64,000 nt of DNA from Plantactinospora sp. KBS50. GTDB taxonomy: Bacteria; Actinomycetota; Actinomycetes; Mycobacteriales; Micromonosporaceae. The position numbers and the translations under genes are program-made. The notes beneath the pieces were generated by a model. It was not told where the DNA came from and searched no databases. It saw only the letters and a list, made by a program, of their open reading frames with translations. Where the stretch lies: assembly GCF_002285795.1 (NCBI RefSeq), contig NZ_CP022961.1:124001-188000 (forward strand), written 5' to 3'. Positions 25,792 through 37,680 of the stretch are shown here, piece by piece. The stretch's first letter is position 1. Each line of letters begins with the position of its first letter.

Positions 25792-27626
25792 CGGTCGTCC
25801 CCGGGCAGCGTGAGCGGGGCGTCCGTGGTCAGGCCGGCGTGCTGGCGGGCCCGTTCGACGTCGGCCGCGGCGGTGCGCAGCCGCTGCGCCGCCGCGCCGT
25901 CCACCCCGGCCGCCGCGGTCCGGCCGTGGAACCGTTGCGCCTCCGCGTCCAGCAGTTCGGCCGCGCGGTTCAGCAGTTCCACCCGGGCGCGGGCGGCGAG
26001 GTTGCGGACCGCCTGGTCGCCGAAGATGGCCTGCAACACCACCTGGCCGGCCACCGTGGTGCCGGCGCCGGTGGCCACCTCCAGCCCGGTCGGGATGAAG
26101 GCCGTGGAGGCGAAGACCGCGATGGTGACGGCCAGCCCCATGGCGTTCACCGCGTACGCCGCGGTCCGCGCGATGAAGCGCCGGTCGCCGCCCTCGGTGC
26201 GGACCAGCTCCAGCACCCCGCGCTGCCACTCCCGCACCAGCCGCTCGGCGCGGTCCGGGAAGTCCGCGGCCGGTCGGGCCAGCGACGGGTCCAGCAGCCC
26301 CGCGCCGGCCGGGTGCGCCTGCCAGCCCGTGTACGCGGCCTCGGCGGCGTCGGCGGCCACCCCGCAGAGCAGGGTGACCAGTTGGGACTCGATGGCCGTC
26401 TGCAACTCCCGCCCCGGTGCCGGCCGGCCGGTGACCGCGGCGACCACCCGGTCCCGCAGCCGGCCGATCCGGGCCTCCAGGGTGCGGAACAGCTCGCCCG
26501 TGCCGACGAACTCCTGCCAGCGGGCCAGCACCTCGCCGCGGAGCAGCCGGCCGTCCCGGACGCCCTGCTCGACGGTGCGCCGCGCCTGCCGGTACGCCGC
26601 GGCCACCCGCTCGTCGAGGGTCGCGGCGGCCCGGGACTGGTCGTCCGCGCCGGCGGCGATGCGGCCGACGGCCGGGCCGAGCGCGGCCAGCGCGCCGTCC
26701 AGGGTCTGCCGGACCACCGCCCCCCGGGCCTGCCCGTCCGCGGCCAGTTGGTCGAACCAGCCGCGCAGCCCGCCGACCGCCCGCTCGGGCAGCAGGCCCT
26801 GACCGTCGACGGTGGTCTCGGGGAGCACGAACAGGGGCGCGGTCCCGAGGTCGTGCTCGGCCAGCATCTCGGCGAGGTGCTGGGCGATCTCGTCCGCCGC
26901 GGCGGCGGGTACCCGGTCCAGGACCAGGGCGATCACGGTGCCGCGTTCGCGGGCGGTGCGCAGCAGCTCCCAGGGCACCGCGTCGGCGTACCGGGCGGCG
27001 GTGGTGACGAACAGCCAGAGGTCGGCGGCGGCGAGCAGCTGCGCGGCGAGGGCCCGGTTGGCGTCCACCACCGAGTCGATGTCGGGGGCGTCGAGGAAGG
27101 CCAGCCCGGGGGTGAGGGCCGGGGCGGCGACCAGTTGCAGCGTGTGCGGGTCGGTGCCGGGCTGGTTGGTGCGGGTCAGCCCGGGCAGCAGGTCGCCCTG
27201 GCGGAACCAGGTGGAGTCGGCGGGGCTGCACACCAGCACCGGCGCCCGGGTGGTCGGCCGGAGCACGCCCGAGGCGCTCACCCGGGCCCGGACCAGGCTG
27301 TTGACCAGGGTCGACTTGCCGGCGCCGGTGGAACCGCCGACCACCACCAGCAGCGGCGCGTCCAGCCGGGCGAGCCGGGGCAGCAGGTAGTCGTCCAGTT
27401 GGCCGACGAGGGAGCGGATGCTCCGGGTGGCCTCCTGCGCCGAGGGCAGGACCAGCGGGAATGTGACGCCCTCCGCGGCGGCCCGCAGCTCGCCGAGGGC
27501 AGCCGGCAGATCGGGCTCGGCCTGGCCTGGGGTTTTGCTGGCTGAGCGCGGGGCAGGTTGGGTGGGCGGGAGCGCCGTGCTCGGCCCGGCCGGCTCGCCC
27601 TGGGTTGTCACGGGTAAAGGGTGCAC
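25788..27626 (-). CDS. Dynamin-like GTPase (first of pair)
   Basis: The 612-residue protein has a P-loop GGSTGAGKST (97-106), a switch-I threonine pair in GVLRPTTRAPV, G3 FLDAPDIDSV (about 177-186), and a G4-like VLDRVP. A long helical region follows, then hydrophobic helices around residues 500-550 (YAVNAMGLAVTIAVFASTAF). It precedes and overlaps the second GTPase by 4 nt. Divergent from dnaK across a 234-bp gap. The start is uncertain: GTG 27624-27626 gives the longest reading and GTG 27611 would shorten it by five residues; neither has a ribosome site. Confidence 0.85.
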   Translation of the reverse strand: MHPLPVTTQGEPAGPSTALPPTQPAPRSASKTPGQAEPDLPAALGELRAAAEGVTFPLVLPSAQEATRSIRSLVGQLDDYLLPRLARLDAPLLVVVGGSTGAGKSTLVNSLVRARVSASGVLRPTTRAPVLVCSPADSTWFRQGDLLPGLTRTNQPGTDPHTLQLVAAPALTPGLAFLDAPDIDSVVDANRALAAQLLAAADLWLFVTTAARYADAVPWELLRTARERGTVIALVLDRVPAAAADEIAQHLAEMLAEHDLGTAPLFVLPETTVDGQGLLPERAVGGLRGWFDQLAADGQARGAVVRQTLDGALAALGPAVGRIAAGADDQSRAAATLDERVAAAYRQARRTVEQGVRDGRLLRGEVLARWQEFVGTGELFRTLEARIGRLRDRVVAAVTGRPAPGRELQTAIESQLVTLLCGVAADAAEAAYTGWQAHPAGAGLLDPSLARPAADFPDRAERLVREWQRGVLELVRTEGGDRRFIARTAAYAVNAMGLAVTIAVFASTAFIPTGLEVATGAGTTVAGQVVLQAIFGDQAVRNLAARARVELLNRAAELLDAEAQRFHGRTAAAGVDGAAAQRLRTAAADVERARQHAGLTTDAPLTLPGDDR

Positions 27627-27723
27627 GATCTATGCATCGCCGACAACCGGACACCCGGGATGAGTACCTGCGGGTCGCGGACATCCGGGTGCCGGAGGCG
27701 GAATATCCCTCCGGACGGTGAAG

Positions 27724-27742
27724 TTGCGTACAGGTGACTCAA
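27724..27742 (+). promoter_or_regulatory. Upstream HAIR-like HspR operator of dnaK (imperfect)
   Basis: TTGCGT-N7-ACTCAA matches the HspR-associated inverted repeat core TTGAGT-N7-ACTCAA with one mismatch. It lies just upstream of the -35-like TTGACG at 27750. With the perfect copy at 27777 it brackets the promoter, 53 bp centre to centre. Confidence 0.6.
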
Positions 27743-27749
27743 CCCCGAC

Positions 27750-27778
27750 TTGACGATAGCGTTGATCGTGGCAGTATT
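27750..27778 (+). promoter_or_regulatory. Candidate dnaK promoter
   Basis: TTGACG (27750-27755) is a good -35 element. AGTATT (27773-27778) after 17 nt is a plausible but weak -10. The perfect HspR site begins inside the -10 element, so bound HspR would block RNA polymerase. Confidence 0.5.
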
Positions 27779-27795
27779 GAGTCAGATGCACTCAA
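27777..27795 (+). promoter_or_regulatory. HAIR operator for HspR before dnaK
   Basis: TTGAGT (27777-27782) and ACTCAA (27790-27795) are separated by exactly 7 nt, the core of the HspR-associated inverted repeat. It lies 66 bp before the dnaK ATG. The repressor HspR is encoded by the last gene of the same operon, making an autoregulatory loop with DnaK as co-repressor in known systems. Confidence 0.9.
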
Positions 27796-27860
27796 CTTGG
27801 CCGGGCGAGGGCTGCTGCAACGCCCGCCACCTGCTCTAGAAACGAAGCGAGGAAGCGAAG

Positions 27861-29750
<1,890 letters not shown>

Positions 29751-29787
29751 CCTGTCGGTCCACCGTGCATGAGATCGGGGTAGACAA

Positions 29788-30594
29788 ATGACGAACAAGC
29801 CACGCAACGCCGAGGCCGGCTCGGCCGGCCCGGCGCCGGGTGGCTCCGCGCAGGCCGGCCCGGACAAGTCCGACGGCGAGCGCGTCGTCGTCCGGGACAA
29901 GCGCCGGATCGATGCCTCCGGCGGCAAGGGCGAACCGACCGAGCCGCCGGCCGGCGACGATGCGGCCGGCACCGGGACCGACGCGGAGAGCGCCGGCATC
30001 AAGCCGCAGACCAGCACCGAGGCCGAACTGGCCGGCGAGTCGGCCGAGCGCGCCGCCGACGCCGAGGCGGAGGCGGGCGCCAGCACCGGCGGCGACAAGC
30101 CGGTCGTGGACGCGCCGGCCGAGCCGGTGGAGGAGCCGGCCGACCGGTCCGGCCCGCTGGGCGCCGAGCTGGCGGCCCTGCGGTCCGACCTGGACGAGCG
30201 GACCCGGGACGTCCAGCGGGTGTCGGCGGAGTACGCCAACTACCGCAAGCGGGTCGACCGGGACCGCGGCCTGGTGGCCGAGCAGACCACCGGCAACGTC
30301 CTGACCGCGCTGCTGCCCATCCTGGACGACCTGGACCGGGCGCGGGAACACGGCGACCTGGTGGGACCGTTCGGCGCGGTCGCCGAGCAGCTCGGCGCCG
30401 CGCTCGGCAAGTTCGGACTGACCGCGTTCGGCGAGAAGGGCGACCCGTTCGACCCGACCCGGCACGAGGCGGTCGCGCACCGGACCTCCTCGGAGGTCAC
30501 CGAGCCGACCTGCGTCGAGGTGATGCGGCGCGGCTACCAGTTGGGCGAGCGGCTGTTGCGGCCCGCGCTGGTAGCCGTCGCCGACCCGGAATAG
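29788..30594 (+). CDS. grpE: Nucleotide exchange factor GrpE
   Basis: The 268-residue protein releases ADP from DnaK. It is long for GrpE because of a 120-residue acidic, disordered N-terminus (rich in Glu, Ala, Gly and Pro). A coiled-coil (LAALRSDLDERTRDVQRVSAEYANYRKRVDRD) and the compact beta domain follow, with VLTALLPILDDLDRA, FDPTRHEAVA and MRRGYQLGERLLRPALVAVA. It starts 37 nt after dnaK in the same operon. Confidence 0.95.
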   Translation: MTNKPRNAEAGSAGPAPGGSAQAGPDKSDGERVVVRDKRRIDASGGKGEPTEPPAGDDAAGTGTDAESAGIKPQTSTEAELAGESAERAADAEAEAGASTGGDKPVVDAPAEPVEEPADRSGPLGAELAALRSDLDERTRDVQRVSAEYANYRKRVDRDRGLVAEQTTGNVLTALLPILDDLDRAREHGDLVGPFGAVAEQLGAALGKFGLTAFGEKGDPFDPTRHEAVAHRTSSEVTEPTCVEVMRRGYQLGERLLRPALVAVADPE

Positions 30595-30691
30595 CGAGAA
30601 TGGTTCGCCGGTGGTTCGCAGGGCCGCAGGGCCGGGCGGCCACCGGCGACCCGCACACGAGGCATGATCGACTGGGGAGGGGGGTGGACAG

Positions 30692-31879
30692 ATGAGTTCC
30701 AAGGACTGGCTGGAAAAGGACTTCTACGCCGCGCTGGGGGTGGGCAAGTCCGCCTCCTCCGATGAGATCAAGAAGGCGTACCGGAAGCTGGCCCGGGAGT
30801 TGCACCCGGACCGCAACCCCGGCAACGCCGAGGCCGAGAGCCGGTTCAAGGCGGTCTCCGAGGCGTACTCCGTGCTCTCCGACGAGCGCAAGCGCAAGGA
30901 GTACGACGAGATGCGCTCGCTGTTCGGCTCGGGCGCGTTCCGGCGGAACGCGCAGGCCGGCGAGGGCGGACCGGGCGGTGCGCCGTTCGACGTGTCCGAC
31001 CTCTTCGGCGGCGCCGCGGGCCAGCCCGGCGCGGGCGGACGGTTCGGTGGCGGCTTCTCCGACCTGTTCGGCTCGCTGTTCAACGGCGGTGCCGGTCCGA
31101 CCACCCGGGCCCGCGGGCCGGTGCGCGGCCGGGACGTCGAGGCCGAGGTGACGCTCGACTTCGCGGACGCGGTCGGCGGGGTGACCCTGCCGCTCACGCT
31201 GCGCGCCCCCGGGGTGTGCGACGTCTGCCACGGCAGCGGCGCGAAGCCGGGGACCAGCCCGCGCACCTGCCCGACGTGCCAGGGGGCCGGGGTGGTGACC
31301 CGTGACCAGGGCGCGTTCAGCTTCGCCGAGCCGTGCCGGGAGTGCCAGGGCGTCGGCACGATCGTGGAGGAGAAGTGCCCGGAGTGCCGGGGCACGGGCG
31401 GGGTCACGAAGACCCGCACGATCACCGTGCGCTTTCCGGCCGGGGTCGCCGACGGCCAGCGGATCCGGCTGGCCGGCCGGGGCGAGCCCGGTGCCCGGGG
31501 CGGCCCGGCGGGCGACCTGTTCGTGCTCGTGAAGGTGCGATCCGACGACCTGTTCGGGCGCAGCGGTGACGACCTGACCCTCACGGTGCCGATCACCTTC
31601 GCCGAGGCGGTGCTCGGCACGGACCTGCGGGTGCCGACCATGGACGGCGCCGTGACGCTGCGGGTGCCGCCGGGCACGCCGAGCGGGCGGATCCTGCGGG
31701 CGCGCGGCAAGGGGATCGTCCGGCGCGACGGTCGGGCCGGCGACCTGCTGGTGACCCTTGAGGTGGTCGTCCCCGAGCAGGTGTCCGGCGCGGCCCGGGA
31801 GGCGTTGGAGACCTTCGCCGCGGAAACCCCCAAGGCGGCCCGGGAGCATCTCGAAGCCCGGCTGCGTCGAGTCAGTTGA
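30692..31879 (+). CDS. dnaJ: Chaperone DnaJ (Hsp40)
   Basis: The 395-residue type-I DnaJ has a J domain with HPDRNPGN (HPD at about 37-39), a Gly/Phe-rich region, and four zinc-binding CxxCxGxG motifs ([32 protein letters not shown]) followed by the C-terminal substrate-binding beta domains. It stimulates DnaK ATPase. A strong GGGGAGGGGGG ribosome site precedes ATG 30692. It lies between grpE and hspR; its stop is 23 nt before the hspR start. Confidence 0.97.
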   Translation: MSSKDWLEKDFYAALGVGKSASSDEIKKAYRKLARELHPDRNPGNAEAESRFKAVSEAYSVLSDERKRKEYDEMRSLFGSGAFRRNAQAGEGGPGGAPFDVSDLFGGAAGQPGAGGRFGGGFSDLFGSLFNGGAGPTTRARGPVRGRDVEAEVTLDFADAVGGVTLPLTLRAPGVCDVCHGSGAKPGTSPRTCPTCQGAGVVTRDQGAFSFAEPCRECQGVGTIVEEKCPECRGTGGVTKTRTITVRFPAGVADGQRIRLAGRGEPGARGGPAGDLFVLVKVRSDDLFGRSGDDLTLTVPITFAEAVLGTDLRVPTMDGAVTLRVPPGTPSGRILRARGKGIVRRDGRAGDLLVTLEVVVPEQVSGAAREALETFAAETPKAAREHLEARLRRVS

Positions 31880-31902
31880 GCGATCGTCCGTCGGAGGTGA
31901 TC

Positions 31903-32346
31903 ATGGCTGAGGAATTCATCATCTCGGTCGCCCAGGCGTCCGATGCCAAGGTGTTGATGATCTCGGTGGCGGCCCGGATGGCCGGCATGCACCCGCAGAC
32001 CCTGCGGCAGTACGACCGGCTCGGGCTGGTGCAGCCCGGCCGGGCCGCCGGCGGCGGCCGGCGGTACAGCGTCCGGGACGTGGCCCTGCTCCGCGAGGTG
32101 CAGCGGCTCAGCCAGGACGACGGGGTCAACCTCGCGGGCATCAAGCGGATCATCGAGCTGGAACAGGCGGTCGACGAGTTGCGGCAGCGGCTCGTCCAGG
32201 CGCAGGAGCAGTTGGCCGCGGCGTACGAGCGGATCGCCCAACTGGAGGCGGCCCGGCCGTTCCCGCGGACCGACCTGGTCCCCACCTCGCGGCCGTCGAC
32301 GGCGCTGGTGGTGTGGCGGCCGATCCGCCCGGACGAGCGGTCCTGA
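31903..32346 (+). CDS. hspR: Heat-shock repressor HspR (MerR family)
   Basis: The 147-residue protein has a MerR-type winged HTH (SVAARMAGMHPQTLRQYDRLGLVQP) and a C-terminal coiled coil (IIELEQAVDELRQRLVQAQEQLAAAYERIAQLEA). It binds HAIR boxes, which occur here at 27724, 27777 and 34961, and in known actinobacteria uses DnaK as co-repressor. The start is ATG 31903 because GGAGG (31893-31897) lies 5 nt upstream; a TTG at 31876 would overlap the dnaJ stop. Confidence 0.95.
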   Translation: MAEEFIISVAQASDAKVLMISVAARMAGMHPQTLRQYDRLGLVQPGRAAGGGRRYSVRDVALLREVQRLSQDDGVNLAGIKRIIELEQAVDELRQRLVQAQEQLAAAYERIAQLEAARPFPRTDLVPTSRPSTALVVWRPIRPDERS

Positions 32347-32528
32347 TTCCGGCCCCGCCGGTTGCCAGGCTGGACTACCCTGACGTTTGGCTCCGTATCG
32401 CACGAATTCGGGCCAAATCAGGTACGCCCGGTGGGGGATGCCCCGCCGTGGCGGACCAGGGCTGGTGAGGCGGCGGGCCGGGATCCACGGGGGCTCCCGG
32501 CCCGCGTCCCATGCCCCGCCGGCAGCGG

Positions 32529-32957
32529 TCAGAGCCGGCGACCGCTACGGACCAGGCCACCCTCGCACCAGTCGTGGTACTCGAAGAGTTCCGGGCGGGC
32601 CAGCAGCATCCGGCAGTTGTGCGACCAGGTGAGCATCGGGTCGTCGCCCTCGCGCTCGGCCCGTTCGACCAGCTTGCGCAGCCTGCGGCGCGGATGCGCC
32701 CGGAACTTCGTCCGGATGCCGTCGGCCGAGTAGATGTAGAGGCAGTGCAGGGCGAACCGGCGGGCCGGACAGGACCGGTCCATGGCCAGCTCGAACAGGG
32801 TGGTCACGAGATGGTCGCCGGAGACCAACAGGTCCCAGTCCGGTGGCATCGATTGCAGCGGGACCGCGTCCGGGCGATACGCCCAGGCTCGCAGTTCGGC
32901 TGCGCTCGGGTCGACCGGATTGGCGAAGCCGTTGAACGTCGACTCCTGCACGCTCAC
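32529..32957 (-). CDS. Conserved hypothetical protein, about 142 residues
   Basis: The product (SVQESTFNGFANP...) is a soluble helical protein with FELAMDRSCPARRFALHCLYIYSADGIRTKFRAHPRRRLRKLVE and a C-terminal ARPELFEYHDWCEGGLV. Several conserved Trp, Cys and His residues suggest a defined fold. I recognise it only as an actinobacterial protein of unknown function. The chosen GTG 32955-32957 opens just before the conserved block; longer readings to 33071 add basic, non-conserved-looking sequence. It is monocistronic, on the opposite strand to hspR. Confidence 0.65.
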   Translation of the reverse strand: MSVQESTFNGFANPVDPSAAELRAWAYRPDAVPLQSMPPDWDLLVSGDHLVTTLFELAMDRSCPARRFALHCLYIYSADGIRTKFRAHPRRRLRKLVERAEREGDDPMLTWSHNCRMLLARPELFEYHDWCEGGLVRSGRRL

Positions 32958-33140
32958 CCCGGGGTTGACCTTCCGCTCGCGGCGGTGGTGGGTACCCGGC
33001 GTGGCCGCCCAGGCACCACCGGCTGCTGACGCGAAACCGTAGCGCGTTGGCCGGGATCGGCGAAAGTCCACCCTTCTGCCAATTCATCAAGCCGTTACCG
33101 TCGCCCCCTCGTGACCTGCCCGCGGGTCCGCAAGCGGGCG

Positions 33141-34349
33141 CTATTCCGGATTCGTCGCCGGCTCCAGCCGACGTCTGTCCCGGTGCCGGCGCAGCCACAC
33201 CTTGACCGCCGGCACGTCCGGCAGCCGACCCAGCAACGGTCCGCTGACCACCGTGATCAGGACGTACGCGGTGGCCAGTGGGGCCAGGCTGGGTTCGACG
33301 GCGGACGAGGTCACCGCCAGGCCGGCGATGACGATGGAGAACTCGCCCCGCGGGATGAGCCCGAGCCCCGCCCGGAGCCGACCGGGCAGGGCCACGCCGA
33401 TCCGACCGGCCGCGAAGTACCCGGTCGCCACCTTCGTGGCCATGGTGAGCACGGCCAGGCCGAGCGCGGGCAGCAGCACCGGCGGCATGTCGGCCGGGTT
33501 GGTGGCCAGACCGAAGAAGACGAAGAAGACGGCGGCGAACAGGTCGCGCAGCGGCGAGAGCAACTCGGTGGCGTTGTGCGCCACCGGACCGGAGACCGCG
33601 ATCCCGACCAGGAACGCCCCGACGGCGGCCGACACCTTCAGTTGGGCGGCCAGGCCGGCCACCAGCAGGGTCAGGCCGAGCACGCCGAGCAGCAGCGCCT
33701 CGGGATTGTTCACCGGGAAGATCGCGGAGATGGCGTGGCCGTACCGGGTGGCCACCACCAGCACGAGCACGACGGTGCCGACGGCGACGCCGAGCGCGAT
33801 GCCGCCGCCGCCCAGACCGGTGCCGCCGAGCAGCGCGGTGACCAGCGGCAGGTACAGGGCCATGGCCAGGTCCTCGATGACCAGGACGGAGAGGATCACC
33901 GGAGTTTCCCGGTTGCCGAGCCGGCCCAGGTCGGCCAGGACCTTGGCGATGACCCCGGACGAGGAGACCCAGGTGACGCCGGCCAGCACGATCGCGGACA
34001 GCCAGCCCCAGCCGAGCAGCAACGCGAAGGCGGCACCCGGCAGGGCGTTGAGGACCGCGTCGATCAGACCCGCCGGCGCGGCCGAGCGGAGGTTGCCGAC
34101 CAGTTCGTCGGCCGAGTACTCCAGGCCGAGCATGACCAGCAGCAGGATCACGCCGATCTCGGCGCCGGTGGCGAAGAACTCCTCGCTGGCGTTCAGCGGC
34201 AGCAGGCCGCCCTGGCCGAAGGCCAGCCCGGCCAGCAGGTAGAGCGGGATGGGGGACAAACCGATCCGCCGGGCGAACCGGCCGAGCAGTCCGAGGCCGA
34301 GCAGTAGCGCACCGACCTCGATGAGCAGGACGGTCGTCTCATGGTGCAT
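33141..34349 (-). CDS. K+/H+ antiporter membrane subunit, CPA2 family (KhtU-like)
   Basis: The 402-residue protein has about 12 hydrophobic helices and no cytoplasmic nucleotide-binding tail. Typical CPA2 features include GLAFGQGGLLP, MLGLEYSADEL, a TWVSSSGVIAKVLADL segment, and LVIEDLAMALYLPL, the ion-binding helix. It starts 5 nt after the regulatory-subunit gene and is the second gene of a two-gene operon. KhtU in Bacillus exports K+ in exchange for protons under TrkA-C subunit control. Confidence 0.87.
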   Translation of the reverse strand: MHHETTVLLIEVGALLLGLGLLGRFARRIGLSPIPLYLLAGLAFGQGGLLPLNASEEFFATGAEIGVILLLVMLGLEYSADELVGNLRSAAPAGLIDAVLNALPGAAFALLLGWGWLSAIVLAGVTWVSSSGVIAKVLADLGRLGNRETPVILSVLVIEDLAMALYLPLVTALLGGTGLGGGGIALGVAVGTVVLVLVVATRYGHAISAIFPVNNPEALLLGVLGLTLLVAGLAAQLKVSAAVGAFLVGIAVSGPVAHNATELLSPLRDLFAAVFFVFFGLATNPADMPPVLLPALGLAVLTMATKVATGYFAAGRIGVALPGRLRAGLGLIPRGEFSIVIAGLAVTSSAVEPSLAPLATAYVLITVVSGPLLGRLPDVPAVKVWLRRHRDRRRLEPATNPE

Positions 34350-34354
34350 GCGGC

Positions 34355-34855
34355 TCAGCCGTCCGGATCCATTTTGGCGAGGATCCGGGACACCCCGTCG
34401 ATGCCGTCGCGGGTGCCGACCACCACCACGACGTCACCGGCGGCGAAGACGAAGGACGGGTCCGGCGAGGCGATCACCTCGGCGTCCCGCAGCACGGCCA
34501 CGATCGACGCGCTGGTCCGGGTCCGTGCCTTCGTGGCACCGAGCGGCCGGCCGACGTACCGGGAGCCGGCGGTGATGGCGATCTGCTCGGTGAGCAGGCC
34601 GGCGGCCTGCTGGCGCAGCCCGGAGAGCTGGCCGAGCATGAGCGAGGCGCCCAGGACGTCGGCCAGCGCCTCCGCCTCGTCGTCGGTCAGCGGGATGCTG
34701 GCCACGCACGAGTCGGGATCCTGCTCGTCGTAGAGGGAGAGGTCGCGCCGCCCGTTGCGGTGACTCACCACCCCGATGCGTCGGCCGGACTCGGTGATGA
34801 CGTCGTGGCGTACCCCGATGCCGGGCAGGGCGGTCTGTTCCACACGTACTCGCAC
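34355..34855 (-). CDS. TrkA-C-domain regulatory subunit of antiporter (KhtT-like)
   Basis: The 166-residue protein has an N-terminal beta domain ([20 protein letters not shown] ... [18 protein letters not shown]) and a C-terminal TrkA-C/RCK_C domain ([22 protein letters not shown] ... [18 protein letters not shown]). This is the KhtT/AmhM layout, where the domain senses cations or cyclic-di-AMP and opens the antiporter. It lies directly before the membrane subunit. TAACCT sits 7 nt before its GTG start, so the message may be leaderless. Confidence 0.87.
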   Translation of the reverse strand: MRVRVEQTALPGIGVRHDVITESGRRIGVVSHRNGRRDLSLYDEQDPDSCVASIPLTDDEAEALADVLGASLMLGQLSGLRQQAAGLLTEQIAITAGSRYVGRPLGATKARTRTSASIVAVLRDAEVIASPDPSFVFAAGDVVVVVGTRDGIDGVSRILAKMDPDG

Positions 34856-34960
34856 GTCGATGAGGTTACCGGGGCCGGCCGCATGGGGCCGGTCGGGTCC
34901 GGAGGGGGATGGCGGCGGCGGGCGGTCTCGCTGCCAAAGTGACTGGGGTCACAGCGTAGA

Positions 34961-34981
34961 CTTGAGCGGAATAGACTCAAG
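34961..34981 (+). promoter_or_regulatory. HAIR operator for HspR before clpB
   Basis: CTTGAGC-N7-ACTCAAG (34961-34981) matches the HspR consensus CTTGAGT-N7-ACTCAAG at 13 of 14 positions, and the outer bases (GA/TC) extend the symmetry. A second smaller palindrome, GTGAC-N4-GTCAC (34939-34952), lies just upstream. The ATG of clpB is 45 bp downstream. Confidence 0.92.
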
Positions 34982-35026
34982 TCTGGTTGTGTCGTTCCCA
35001 GTGGACACACCTGACCCGGGGGAGCC

Positions 35027-37618
35027 ATGAACGCCGAACGCCTCACCACCAAGAGCCGCGAAGTCATCACCGGTGCGGTCGCCATCGCCAACCAGCGCGG
35101 GCACGCCACCGTCGAACCGTGGCACCTGCTGCTTTCCCTGCTGGACACCGGGGGCTCCACCGCCGCCGCCCTGCTGCGGGCCGGCGGCGCCAACCCGGCG
35201 GACGTCCGCCGGGCCGCCGCACGGGCCGTGGAGAAGCTGCCTGCCGCCCGCGGCTCCAGCGTCGCCGAGCCGAGCCTGTCCCGGGAGTTCGTCAACGCCA
35301 TCGGCGCCGCCGAACAGATCGCCCGGCCGCTCGGCGACGAGTACACCTCCACCGAACACCTGCTCGCCGGGTTGGCCCGGGTGGGCGGCGCGGTCGCCCA
35401 GGTCCTCAAGGACGCCGGGGTCAGCGAGGAGACCCTGGTGGCCGCGTTCCCCGCGGTCCGCGGCGGCGACCGCCGGGTGACCACCGCCGACCCCGAACAG
35501 ACGTACCAGGCGCTGGAGAAGTACGGCGTCGACCTGACCGAACGGGCCCGCGAAGGCAAGATCGACCCGGTGATCGGTCGCGACTCGGAGATCCGCCGGG
35601 TGGTCCAGGTGCTCTCCCGGCGTACCAAGAACAACCCGGTGCTGATCGGCGAGCCCGGCGTGGGCAAGACCGCGATCGTCGAGGGCCTGGCCCAGCGGAT
35701 CGTGGCCGGCGACGTGCCCGAGTCGCTGCGGGACAAGAAGCTGGTCTCGCTCGACCTCGGCGCGATGGTCGCCGGCGCGCAGTACCGCGGCCAGTTCGAG
35801 GAGCGGCTCAAGTCGGTGCTGGAGGAGATCAAGGGCTCCGACGGCCAGGTCATCACCTTCCTGGACGAACTGCACACGGTGGTCGGCGCCGGCAAGGGCG
35901 AGGGCTCGATGGACGCCGGCAACATGCTCAAGCCGATGCTCGCCCGGGGTGAGCTGCGGATGGTCGGTGCCACGACCCTCGACGAGTACCGCGAGCACAT
36001 CGAGAAGGACCCGGCGCTGGAGCGGCGCTTCCAGCCGGTGCTGGTCGGCGAGCCGACCATCGAGGACACCATCGGCATCCTGCGCGGCCTCAAGGAACGG
36101 TACGAGGTGCACCACGGCGTGCGGATCACCGACGCCGCGCTGGTGGCCGCCGCCGCGCTGTCCGACCGGTACATCACCGACCGGTTCCTGCCGGACAAGG
36201 CCATCGACCTGGTCGACGAGTCCGCGTCCCGGCTGCGGATGGAGATCGACTCGCGGCCCGTCGAGGTCGACGAGATCGAGCGCGCCGTCCGCCGGCTGGA
36301 GATCGAGGAGATGGCGCTGGCCAAGGAGCCGGACGCGGCCTCGGCCGAGAGGCTGGAGCGGCTGCGTCGCGAACTGGCCGACAAGCGGGAACAGCTCACC
36401 GCGCTCTCCGAGCGGTGGAAGCTGGAGAAGGAGCACATCACCAAGATCTCCACCGCCAAGGAGGAACTGGAACGGCTCGGCGGCGAGGCCGAGCGGGCCG
36501 AGCGGGACGGCGAGCTGGAACGCGCGGCCGAGCTGCGCTACGGCCGGATCCCCGAACTGCGCGCCGGCCTGGCCCGGGCCGAGCAGGAACTGGCCGGCCT
36601 GCAGGCCGACGGCGCGATGCTCAAGGAGGAGGTCGGCCCGGACGACATCGCCGAGGTGGTCGCCGCCTGGACCGGCATCCCCGCCGGCCGGCTGCTGGAG
36701 GGCGAGACCGCCAAGCTGCTGCGGATGGAGCAGTCGCTGGGCGAGCGGGTGGTCGGCCAGGCGCAGGCGGTGGCCGCGGTCTCCGACGCGGTCCGCCGGG
36801 CCCGCGCGGGCGTCGCCGACCCGGACCGGCCCACCGGCAGCTTCCTGTTCCTCGGCCCCACCGGGGTGGGCAAGACCGAGCTGGCCAAGGCGCTCGCCGA
36901 GTTCCTCTTCGACGACGAGCGGGCCATGGTCCGGATCGACATGAGCGAGTACGGCGAGAAGCACTCGGTGGCCCGCCTGGTCGGCGCCCCGCCCGGCTAC
37001 GTCGGGTACGAGGAGGGTGGCCAGCTCACCGAGGCGGTGCGCCGCCGGCCGTACTCGGTGGTGCTGCTGGACGAGGTGGAGAAGGCCCACCCGGACGTCT
37101 TCGACGTGCTGCTCCAGGTGCTCGACGACGGCCGGCTGACCGACGGTCAGGGGCGTACCGTCGACTTCCGCAACGCCATCCTGATCCTGACCTCCAACCT
37201 GGGCTCGTCGGTGGTGACCGACCTGACGCTCACCGAGGAGCAGCGCCGGGACGCGGTGCTGGCGGTGGTCCGCTCGCACTTCAAGCCGGAGTTCCTGAAC
37301 CGACTGGACGACATCGTGGTCTTCGCGTCGCTCGGCGGGGAGCAGCTTCGCTCCATCGTGGACATCCAGCTGGACCGGCTGCGCCGGCGGCTGGCGGATC
37401 GCCGCCTCGTGCTGGACGTCGGCGATCCGGCCCGCGGCTGGCTCGCCGAGCACGGGTACGACCCGATCTACGGTGCCCGCCCGCTGCGCCGGCTGGTGCA
37501 GGCCGCCATCGGCGACCAGCTCGCCAAGGCGCTGCTGGCCGGCGAGATCCGGGACGGCGACACGGTGCGGGTCGACCTGTCCGACAGCAAGGAGGGTCTG
37601 CAGGTCACCCGCGTCTGA
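35027..37618 (+). CDS. clpB: ATP-dependent disaggregase ClpB
   Basis: The 863-residue protein has an N-terminal Clp repeat domain (about 5-145), AAA+ module 1 with Walker A GEPGVGKT (near residue 208), a coiled-coil middle domain rich in charged repeats (about 395-520), and AAA+ module 2 with GPTGVGKT (near 610). It threads aggregated protein through its pore with DnaK/DnaJ/GrpE. The 3' end is [18 protein letters not shown] ribosome site GGGGGAG precedes ATG 35027. A HAIR box controls it with the dnaK operon. Confidence 0.98.
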   Translation: MNAERLTTKSREVITGAVAIANQRGHATVEPWHLLLSLLDTGGSTAAALLRAGGANPADVRRAAARAVEKLPAARGSSVAEPSLSREFVNAIGAAEQIARPLGDEYTSTEHLLAGLARVGGAVAQVLKDAGVSEETLVAAFPAVRGGDRRVTTADPEQTYQALEKYGVDLTERAREGKIDPVIGRDSEIRRVVQVLSRRTKNNPVLIGEPGVGKTAIVEGLAQRIVAGDVPESLRDKKLVSLDLGAMVAGAQYRGQFEERLKSVLEEIKGSDGQVITFLDELHTVVGAGKGEGSMDAGNMLKPMLARGELRMVGATTLDEYREHIEKDPALERRFQPVLVGEPTIEDTIGILRGLKERYEVHHGVRITDAALVAAAALSDRYITDRFLPDKAIDLVDESASRLRMEIDSRPVEVDEIERAVRRLEIEEMALAKEPDAASAERLERLRRELADKREQLTALSERWKLEKEHITKISTAKEELERLGGEAERAERDGELERAAELRYGRIPELRAGLARAEQELAGLQADGAMLKEEVGPDDIAEVVAAWTGIPAGRLLEGETAKLLRMEQSLGERVVGQAQAVAAVSDAVRRARAGVADPDRPTGSFLFLGPTGVGKTELAKALAEFLFDDERAMVRIDMSEYGEKHSVARLVGAPPGYVGYEEGGQLTEAVRRRPYSVVLLDEVEKAHPDVFDVLLQVLDDGRLTDGQGRTVDFRNAILILTSNLGSSVVTDLTLTEEQRRDAVLAVVRSHFKPEFLNRLDDIVVFASLGGEQLRSIVDIQLDRLRRRLADRRLVLDVGDPARGWLAEHGYDPIYGARPLRRLVQAAIGDQLAKALLAGEIRDGDTVRVDLSDSKEGLQVTRV

Positions 37619-37680
37619 GCGCGGTCGGGCCGGGCGCCGCGCCGGGCCGTACGGCCCGGCGGGCCGGCGCGGGGCCGGGC

